Source: Dipteris shenzhenensis (taxonomy: Eukaryota; Polypodiophyta; Polypodiopsida; Gleicheniales). From it: 64,000 bases of DNA. Shown here in pieces: positions 55,931-64,000 of the stretch; position 1 is the first letter of the stretch, and each line of letters begins with the position of its first letter. A program made the translations under genes and the position numbers. The notes under the pieces are model-generated. The model was not told the origin of the DNA. It worked only from the letters and a program-made list of their open reading frames with translations, and made no database searches. The stretch lies in the NCBI GenBank assembly GCA_047967505.1, contig CM106538.1; one strand, written 5' to 3'.

Positions 55931-56439
55931 GCTGCTGCAGCTCCCCCTCCATCTCAAGGTAAGAATTCCTCTCTTCCCATGCTATTTTGAACAATTTGTT
56001 TGGTTTCTTTGTCTTTCTTTCTACCTCTCCTCTTGTTTCCCTTCCTTTCTCTAGAGTTTCTCTCCTCCTTTCCTTTCCTTTTCTTTCTCTAAAGATAGAA
56101 ACAATACATGAAAAACAATCATGAAAGAGAAGAGTATGAAAGCTCTACCTATTGTTTTCATGCTCTCTCCTTGTTTGCAGGCTTCTCTATGTCTCCTCAA
56201 TCTGTACCCTTTGGAATATTGCTTCTCCAAACTCCTTTCACTAATTAGTTTTTGTTAAATGGTATGTTTCCTCTCTTTTATAGGGCAATAAACATGAAAC
56301 ACCTCCTCTTTCAAATAGAATCATCCGGTGCCAGGACATGTCATTTCCAAGTAAGAACATGCTTCATTTCTTTTCCTATTTTTCTTTTCGTGAATGCATT
56401 GGCCTACAGCTAGCACCTTCAATGCTAACTGCAGTGATG

Positions 56440-56580
56440 GGTGTAGGAACTCTCCTCTCTTTTCTCTCTTTTTCCCATCTCTTTTTCTCTCTTTATCTCC
56501 TCTTTTCTCTTGCTCCCCTCTCTTTCTCTCCTTTTCTCCTCTCTTTTCCCTCCCTCTTTTATTCCCTCTCCTACACCCCT
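56440..56580 (+). repeat. Polypyrimidine tract upstream of the E3 TNPA-like gene
   Basis: About 140 bases of TCTCTTTTTCCC-type sequence end at CCTACACCCC. Position and strand correspond to the much longer tract of E1. Confidence 0.7.
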
Positions 56581-56809
56581 TGGGGTAGATCAGGGACATA
56601 GATCAGGGATAGCGACGGCTTTACCTACTCAATAGTCATCCCCTATAGCCCCTTTCAAGGGGTCATCACCTAGGCATACCCATCACAGGTCCAAAAATAG
56701 TAGTAAGGGTTGAGGCTGTTGTGGTCGCACGAGGGATGTAGACGAGTTTGCACACTCACATCCCTACAAGTCTCCCCTTCCTCATGAGATGTAATACCAG
56801 TCAAGTCCC

Positions 56810-57923
56810 TTGCCCTCACCACTCATAGGTGGCAGCAACCCAGAGACCACTTGCTCCCTTACTCCTCGCTCCACCCCTCACTGTAGCTCTGCTACTCCAT
56901 CCACCGCAAATCCTTCGAACTTTGTTTTGCCCAATGACCTATTCTACAGAGTGAACAGTGTTGGGGAGGTTATACAAGATGAGGATGGGAAGGTGGTCAC
57001 AAGATACATGAGGAGGTTGGTGAGCACTTACTTCTTCAATGATATATCCAAACCTTGGAAACAACAGGACAAGAGTGCCAGGGAGGCCTACATAGATGCC
57101 CTCAAGAGACAATTTCCAAATCCTAAAGGGTATGAGTTTGATCAAAATGCCCTACTTACTCGCATGGGGGAGCTCCTTAAGTCTCGTAGATACGAATTAA
57201 GGGAGGTTGTTAAGGAGGGTAGGCACAAGCCAGGATGGGCGGACCCAAAGGATTAGAAGAGAGCGAAGAGGAATTACAAGGAGAATCCAAATGCGTTTGA
57301 GCCTCAACGGAGGGCGGCAAGGATATGCCTGGAGACTGTAGGTCCTTCGCACCTCGAGAGCAGTGGCAGCTTTGGCAACGAGGCATGGGTGGTAAGTATG
57401 TATTTATCTTCTACTAAATTTCTAATATGTTCAATCGTTCAAATGCTCTTCAAATGTCTTGTCACTCATATCTAACTAATTGAATTTGGATCCACAAGAA
57501 TCTCTGATTGGAAGGTCTTCAGACAATGAGGAGTATAGAAGGGCGTTCAACCTTGCAGCCAAGGCATGGTTTAAGGAGAAGGAGAGAGGAGGATTCCACA
57601 TTGATTGGGAAAGGGTGGCAACGCTTCATTGAGTATATCATACTCCTCTTTGTTATCGTTTGACTATCACCATTGTCTTATAATCTACGCTCTTAGTTTT
57701 TCTAACTTGTTTCATTCTTAAGGAGGTATGTTCGACCCATCCGGAGATCTGGACAGAGAGATGGGATTCTAAAGAAGATGCGGTTAGGCTAGCAAAGGAG
57801 GGTGAGGGATTGTGTGCACACAGAGAGACCAAGGGCAAGGAGGATGAGGAGGGCGCATGCAGAGAGACCAAGGGTGAGGAGGGCGAGGAGGACAAGGAGG
57901 GCGGGGACGATGAGGAGCAATAG
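56810..57923 (+). pseudogene. TNPA-like second gene of CACTA E3
   Basis: The first readable exon (56810-57395) begins without an ATG and has a serine/threonine/proline-rich start. It continues with VNSVGEVIQDEDGKVVTRYM, RRLVSTYFFNDISKPWKQQD, ALKRQFPNPKG and ELREVVKEGRHKPGWADPKD, a TAG at 57254, then KRAKRNYKENPNAFEPQRRA. A donor (GTAAGTATG) lies near 57391. A second exon near 57500-57630 reads NEEYRRAFNLAAKAWFKEKE, and the last exon (57722-57923) reads EVCSTHPEIWTERWDSKEDA and ends in an acidic tail with two ETKG repeats. It resembles plant Ptta/En-Spm transposase (Transposase_24-type) proteins; DNA binding to subterminal repeats is inferred. Confidence 0.7.
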
Positions 57924-58254
57924 TAGGATAGGACATTTAGTCATCCAGTATTTCAGCACTTCTGCCGTTTTGCAGTCGATTACCTTAGCAACCTCTCAGC
58001 GGATTTGCCTTTTTGGAGTTAGCACTTTTGCCATTTTGTAGTGCATTAGCGCATTACTTCAACGGATTTGCCATTTTGTAGCACATTGCTTTGGCACATT
58101 TGCCATTAGTTTGTAGACCTTCTTTGCAAATTTCTAATGTACACCTCCACATTTGTAACATTTAACCGTGATTTTAATGAAAATATATATATGTGGGGTG
58201 GGATGGGACTGAAACAAGCCCCATCCTACTCAACTTTTTTTTAGCTTCTATAAG

Positions 58255-58499
58255 AACGTCGGTATATATAGATATGTGTACCGACACTGCAGTTTTGGTA
58301 TCTACCAATGATGCCTACACTAACACCCATACTAACATTGTCAGGCATATTTTATTGACGGTGATACCGACTCCTACACCGATGGTTCCTTTGTCACATC
58401 CACACCGACGGACTTTCCGACACTTTCCACTTGTTTTAAAAAAATTCTTCGCATTTAGCGTTGGTATCGGTGTCAAAAAGTGGCCCATGTCTTGTAGTG
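58255..58499. repeat. E3 right subterminal repeats
   Basis: GTCGGTATATATAG, GTACCGACACTG, TGATACCGACTCCTACACCG and CACACCGACGG precede the terminal repeat. Confidence 0.75.
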
Positions 58500-60339
58500 T
58501 GGGTTAGTATTTATAGCTTTAGATTTGATAATTTCTCTTAAACAATTAACGTAAATTTTTCATATAAGCTCCAAATTTAGCAATTTGCACAAGTCATCTG
58601 GATGCATCTATAAGGTTAGATTTTTCAAATTCTATGTTATGAAAAAATGTATATGAAGGTTAAGTATACTAAAACCTGTTGAAGCCTAGATAATAGCATG
58701 GGTTAATATTTGTAACTCTATATTGGGGAATTTTTAAACCCAATGACCTATCCATTCCTCTTTTCCCCTGCAAATCAAAATACCTCTCTAAGACTTCATA
58801 AGTTTTAGATAACAAGCTCATATAAAGACACTTTCAAAATATTTTTTGCATTCCACCCTTGAATCCATATTCAAAAAATGTGTGTTTATTAGAACTCCAT
58901 CTTGTCCATGTTACTTTCTACACAACACAAAATTACTTGCTTTTATAAGATTTGATGCATTGACAGGTCATACCAATCCACACTACTTTCGTTTTTCTTT
59001 TTAAGATGAATAGCACCATCATGTTGGGCACATAAAAAGGGGAACTTTTCCTTTTTATTGTGTCTTGATCCAAGATTATATGTGAGATATGTAGTGGATA
59101 TGTGTGGCATTATGGCATGCTATGGGATTTCATGGGGTTGATAATGGTATTTCCAGTTGATTTCTTCATAGAGATCAATTGTCTTGGCATTGAAGTCGTC
59201 TTATTATTCGAGTGTATTATTGCATTTTGCTATGTACAAGGGAAAAATCTACCTTTTTTGTTATGTGGAGAACAAGCCTTGTTTTCTTTGGAAAGAAAAG
59301 AAATGAAAGAAAAATTAAAGGGAAAAACTATGCTAGCACCATAATCTCTCCTTAGCTTCTCCCATTGGCTAGCTCAAACCACCACTAGCCCCCTCCAATC
59401 CCCTCCCACCACTATCACCTCGACTCCCTGCCCCTAAGACTCTATCCCTATAGAGATTCGATTTGTCTTCCCCTTCTTTGTCATCCAACTGTCCATCCTA
59501 CTGCATTCTCAATGTACCAAAGGCCATTTTTGGCATCATGCTAGTCCTTGTTGACTTCCTTGGTGGACTAAATTCTTTTAAGGCTCCTAGTTGTGGGTTT
59601 CTTGTGTTCTTTTGATATTCAAGAGTTCAAAGCTTTTTTAGGCAGTTCATAGTTTTTCACTAGGTATTTCTTAGCTTTGTTGGTCATTTCTTTTAAGCTC
59701 AAGAATTTATTAGATTGTGTAAGCTTAGCATGCTCTGTATATTTTGCTCTTTTTTCTTTGATTTTGTCTACGCTTTGCAAACTCGGATTGCTTGTTTTCT
59801 ATTTTCTTTATGGAGTAGAACCTTTGAATGATCAGACACAAGACTGATATTCCCATGTTTTTATGGGTTTCATGTGCCATCACAACAAATATTTATCCAA
59901 AATAAATGTTTTGGGAAGGTCTCAGAAAATTGAAGGGTACTGAGACTCTTCCTTGACTAGACCACAATCAGCCACCGTGCACATGTGTGCAAGATCAATC
60001 GATTGGTTTTGCATTAAGTTGGCCAAACAATATTCGAGCTTTACAATTTTGCATAAATTAGAGTGGAGGCAAGTAGATACATACCTAACTTGCAATGAGA
60101 ACTAGAGCCACCAGCCAGGTAATCCATCAGTCCAAATGGATTTAAGGCCATCTCAATATTTAAGCATCAATCAACCATCGTCCGAAAACGCTTTCGCAAA
60201 TTACAGTGTGTAGGTTAACTTTTTTTCAAAAAAGCTTTGTAGGTTAAATTAGAAAGGCAACAAACATAGAATGCTAGAATGAGGTGATTATAGAAATATG
60301 GTGCAGCTGGAGAGATCATTTGACAACAACGATAGTAAA
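58500..60339. other. Unassigned AT-rich spacer
   Basis: No gene, RNA or transposon end was recognised. An 80-codon frame at 59102 (hydrophobic, FFIEINCLGIEVVLLFECII) is open but unsupported. Confidence 0.4.
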
Positions 60340-60930
60340 ATAACCAAAGAATAGACACAATAGAGCAGAATAAAAGCTTAGATGGCGATCTAGACACGAC
60401 TCTAGATGGAAAAGGACTTGAGGTAGGGGTATTAGCATTCGATCTTGAGGCTTGGGAAGTGGCCTCCTTATATAGCCCTTTGTAGTAGACCGATTCCACC
60501 ACACTGGTGGGCTGGCGATGGCACATGCATATTGACTTAGCACATTGCATGACTAAGTGTGAGGATGGTGGCACAGGTTCGCTTGAATTTTTCCATCGAC
60601 CTAATACCATTGACATCGACAATTTGCGCGTAAGCGAATTCACATGCAAATGCTCACACGTATGCAACTGAGGGCATAACCTGGATCCCATAGCTAGGGG
60701 CATTACCCCTAGACCCCCAGGATTGGGGGCGCATCCCTCGAACTCCCGAGGAGTAAGTTGTTCATTCTACCATCTCCTAACCATCAAACAGTCAACATGA
60801 GACCTCATCTAGTGTCAAAACTAGGATCCTACCAATGTCCAGTGCTCACACCATGGCTTCTCCTCATCATGGGGGCCTTACAAAAGGGCACTATGGAAAA
60901 TTGGTGGTTACATATGAGAGGTGGTCATTG
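60340..60930 (-). mobile_element. Solo-LTR-like unit, inverted relative to the one at 18 kb
   Basis: On the minus strand GTAAGGCCCCCATGATGAGG with AGAAGCCATG and GGACATTGGTAGGATCC, then GGGCTATATAAGGAGGCC (TATA, ~60475) and CTAGATCGCCATCTAAGCTT, follow the order of the unit at 18069-18737. The two have diverged considerably. No polyprotein lies next to either. Confidence 0.55.
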
Positions 60931-61457
60931 CACATATACCAAGAGTGATTCAGTGTAGCTAGTGCACAAAGCACATATAATCCTTGGGACTACACCAGCT
61001 TGTGAGAAATGAAAAAGGAAATCTCTAAGGGAGAGAAGATTTACAAGGACATTTTTGCCTTTGTAAGTCATGTAAAGACAAGAATGACCAAATTCATTGC
61101 CTGTTGTGAGAGACATGATGTCCAGCTTGTCACCTTGTAGAACTGTGATAAGCCATGTTCCTTGATGCTAATAGATCCTGGTGTAGATGAGAGTTCAATA
61201 ATCTTCTTATGTTCACTACGATACTGAAAATTTTGATTAAACACTGCAATTGGCCAAGCCAACAACCCACATTCAAACTATCCATATAGGGAGGCAATAG
61301 TAGCCATTCCCACTACATGATAGTATATTACAAATACAAAAGAAAGGGAAACAAACATGGGAATTTTATCATGCAAAGGGAATGAAAATTCATGGGTAAT
61401 GGATCACACATAAAGGGTGCATACAAGGATGGAATGAGTGACAATGGAGACATTTAT

Positions 61458-61511
<54 letters not shown>

Positions 61512-62282
61512 TTTTTTTTTGGGTAATACACCCACACACACACACACTTTTTTTTTTGGGGTGATACACACACACACATACACGAGACACACCCAAAAAA
61601 AACTATTATTTCTTCCTATTCCATATTATTTAAAAGAATGAAACTGAGATGGAACACTATGCCCCCCTCTTTTATATATTCTAAAGCATAAACACCTACA
61701 ACACATATATTACCAAATAGTATATGAATATCAATTTTCATTAAAACTCCCTTTCCCTTACATGCAAGTGAGCCTATGGAAATGGCAAATGAATCCCTTG
61801 GGATTTCTATTGATGCCTAGTTTCATGCCATATCTTTGTGCTTTCAAATTTCCATTTTGATTGAAGAGGAAGTATTGAGAATCATGTTTTGATTGCAAAC
61901 AAATTGCTTATTCTTGGACAGCTCTAATAGGTGTTATATCAAATGGTCACGCATGAAGTTTTAAAGTGCTATATAAGCACTCATGTGTGAAGCAACTAGG
62001 TGTTAGTCAACACATCAAACTTTGTGTTGATCATGAACGAATTATGATTACTCTTATGCCTCATCCTAGATGAGACACTATTTGAAAAACTAGATTGTGG
62101 AATTTTGGAAATAAATGCACCCCACTTATTAATTTCATAACAATGCATAAACTATCCTTGCTACAAATATATTTTGTAAGTTTTAAGAATAAAATCACCC
62201 CTCATTTTGAACTCTCATGGTATACTTACATTTCCCAAACTAACCCCCCAATGCTTTGCATGCCTTAGGATGTTTTCCGCAT
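60931..62282. other. Unassigned spacer with microsatellites
   Basis: AT-rich, with a (CT)n run at 61463-61507 and short (CA)n and T-run stretches at 61523-61590. No gene was supported. Confidence 0.5.
61463..61507. repeat. (CT)n microsatellite
   Basis: About 22 uninterrupted CT dinucleotides, followed at 61530-61590 by two short (CA)n runs separated by T runs. Confidence 0.95.
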
Positions 62283-62539
62283 CACAACTAGTGGAGCACC
62301 GATAAAACTTATGTGAAAAAATTTGTCGGTATACACATCGGTATGTAGGTTGGTATAGATGTTAGAATAGATACCTTTTTTAACATAAAAATTTAGGAAC
62401 ATCTACACCAAGTTTACGATCAAAATACTCATATATTCATGATGAACTTAATATATGAATTGACATACCATAAGTACAAAAGTGAAAGGGCCAAGAAATC
62501 CCTCTCCATGGCAAAATGTATAAGTATAAACTTCATAAA

Positions 62540-63900
62540 TGATATTATTTAGATGTTTGGAGTGTCTACCTCCAAACAATCACCGCAAATATGGCAAGCA
62601 TGGTACCCACTTGTTTGAATATGTTCATGCATAAGAAGGTCATTAGGCATGCATATATTACACCACAAAGCATGGTACCCACTTATTTGAAGATGTTCAT
62701 GCATAAAAAGGTCATTAGTCATGCATAGATCACACAACAAAGCATGTGTATTTAATTCTACGTCCAATCCACAAGCACATACCTGTGCATTCTCTATATC
62801 CTATAAAGTCATGTATGGTCCACATAAAAATTCCCCTAACCAAAAGGTCATCAGTATGCCTTGGAGCTCTACAAATATCAAAGAAACCTATTCCTCTCCA
62901 TAGGGTCTAGAGCTTCTCTATCAATGGTGCCATGTATACATCCAAATTCTTTGCCTTGCTCTTCCTTGGCATAAGGAGAGCAAGCACAAGGTGTCCCTTC
63001 TTTATTGCCATCCATTATGGGATGTTGTATTACCAAAACTATGAGCCATGTTCACCAAGACATTGAGCATTACTTCATGCTATCCATCACAAGCCCAAGA
63101 GATAAGTTGCATGCCTCCTTTACAAAGTCTAGCCACATGTTATCTATGTGCTTCCAAATAGCACAATTTGGAGGAATCCTTAAATTAGGATAATCAGTGG
63201 AGCGATGTGTAGCATTCCATGTCATGCACATAAAGTTATGCTATATCCTCATGATGATCAAAAAGTGTCTCAAGACCTTTACTGGGATGGCCTCACCTTG
63301 CAAGTCCTATCTATAATGATGTGTCCCACAATCTAGACAACTAAGCAAATCATCATGCTCATGATGAAAGAGAATAAAATCATTAATACAAGTGACCAAT
63401 AGGTGTCCATATAGTGTTATAATGCATCCCAACAATGCATCCCAACACTTGTCAACATCTTCTTCACTTCATGTCTTGATGCAGCCTATAAGAATGATAC
63501 TTGGTTTAAGAAAAACCTTTGGAGTAACCTCTTGCAATACATATATGCAAGAAATATTAAGAACGAGATATTAATATTTGTTAAAAGAAGATCCGAAGAT
63601 CAATTAATATATATGCACTAACCTCAATATAGCTGAGACACGTGTCTAATCGACCATATGTTGCTTGCAAAACTAGATTAAAAGGCAACCCATAGTTTTG
63701 ACATTGGAGCACCATCTTATAGTGTTGATTGCAACTCCCACATGATGCTCTTGGACTTGGCATCACATGTACATGTGATGTTGTGCATCTAAAAATTGCA
63801 TCCATCATGTCATCCATCTCCTCATCTCAAATATCAAGGAGATTATCCTCATCTCAGACATGAAGAAAACTATCCTCAAGCTCAAAGTGTGATCTATACA
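62540..63900 (-). pseudogene. Family-2 CACTA transposase fragment (E4)
   Basis: The minus strand reads, from high to low coordinate: a DEEMDDMMDAIFR acidic exon (~63820); DFILFHHEHDDLLSCLDCG (~63370); VKVLRHFLIIMRI (~63270); HRSTDYPNLRIPP (~63190); AIKKGHLVLALLMPRKSKAK (~63010-62955); YMAPLIEKL then TLWRGIGFFDICRAPRHTDD (~62935-62850); IHDFIGYRECTG (~62800); SGYHACHICGDC (~62590). Several stops interrupt it. It supplies the uninterrupted family-2 sequence against which the E2 insertion in E3 can be judged. Confidence 0.75.
62601..62745. repeat. 72-bp tandem duplication in E4
   Basis: TGGTACCCACTTRTTTGAAK followed by ATGTTCATGCATAA and the GTCATTAG region occurs at 62601 and 62673. Confidence 0.8.
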
Positions 63901-64000
63901 TCTCTCTAGCACTCCTTGAAGCTCACCTAAATCTCTTTGATTGCATGGTCAAGTCACGCATAAGTATGGGAGCATTTGGGAGGCATTTGGTGATGTCTCA

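Larger units (their letters stand above)
45197..58499. mobile_element. CACTA family-2 element E3 with nested E2
   Basis: The left end CACTACAAGACACGGG pairs with the right end (CCCATGTCTTGTAGTG, ending 58499), a ~15-bp terminal repeat starting CACTA. Flanks are TAG on the left and TGG on the right, close to a 3-bp duplication with one change. Subterminal regions carry ACCGATR/CGGTAT motifs. A Tnp2-type gene lies on minus, split by E2, and a TNPA-like gene on plus (56810-57923). The span is 13.3 kb, of which about 6.4 kb is E2. Confidence 0.88.
62283..64000 (-). mobile_element. CACTA family-2 element E4, deleted, runs off the window
   Basis: The left end (CACAACTAGTGGAGCACCGA near 62283) is a decayed terminal region with TCGGTATACACATCGGTATG motifs, and sequence at 62390-62500 aligns with E3 near 45520-45620. 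It then jumps to mid-transposase sequence, so the DUF4216/DUF4218 part is deleted. The right end lies outside the window. Confidence 0.7.

Noticed and set aside
61438-61641. 67-codon frame over the CT/CA microsatellites
   Set aside because: Translation of simple repeats (Ser-Leu and Thr-His); not a gene.
1-64000. tRNA, rRNA or other structured RNA genes
   Set aside because: No cloverleaf, A/B box pair or rRNA segment was recognised by eye on either strand; a covariance-model scan would be needed to exclude small ones.

Overview
The window reads as repeat-dense nuclear DNA of a land plant. The evidence is plant-type transposons, namely CACTA/En-Spm elements with Tnp2, DUF4218 and DUF4216 regions and Ty1/copia polyproteins, together with GT-AG introns, an LTR primer-binding site matching initiator tRNA-Met, a satellite with higher-order structure, and no bacterial-style operons. 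The species or clade cannot be fixed from sequence alone. Almost everything is transposon or satellite. One spliced non-transposon gene was found (41511-43629, minus), a coiled-coil protein I do not recognise.

Layout. 1-1340: tandem array of a ~182-bp satellite. 1578-6600: a purine-strand, extremely G-rich minisatellite with a 20-bp palindromic core, containing a recent 1.34-kb tandem duplication and bracketed by two copies of a TATA-plus-leader cassette. 6645-8744 and 12666-15453: two copies of an unclassified LTR retrotransposon tail (decayed internal region, polypurine tract, ~1.2-kb LTR). 10205-11612: a second satellite array organised as a 3-monomer (~546 bp) higher-order repeat. 11650-12665 and 16380-20250: decayed copia polyproteins on opposite strands; the second carries a solo-LTR-like insertion. 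22141-26523: CACTA copy E0, carrying a 550-bp TA-flanked MITE and cut by a copia LTR. 26547-31040: copia LTR, primer site, uncharacterised sequence and a broken gag. 31789-40327: structurally complete CACTA element E1 with terminal inverted repeats and a GTA target duplication. 45197-58499: a second-family CACTA element E3, with a truncated family-1 copy E2 (47868-54259) nested in it. 60340-60930: another solo-LTR-like unit. 62283-64000: a deleted second-family copy E4 running off the window.

How the parts work together. In both CACTA families two genes diverge from the centre: a Tnp2-type transposase on one strand and a smaller TNPA-like protein on the other. Each family has its own subterminal repeat (GCGTCTATAGACGCG-like in E1; ACCGATR/CGGTAT in E3), and in both the same motif reappears in the central divergent intergenic region. 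The TNPA-like gene of family 1 also has a ~930-bp nearly pure polypyrimidine tract ending at an apparent 3' splice site, and a shorter pyrimidine tract lies at the corresponding place in family 2. All transposase copies carry stops, frameshifts or deletions, so none looks autonomous as read.
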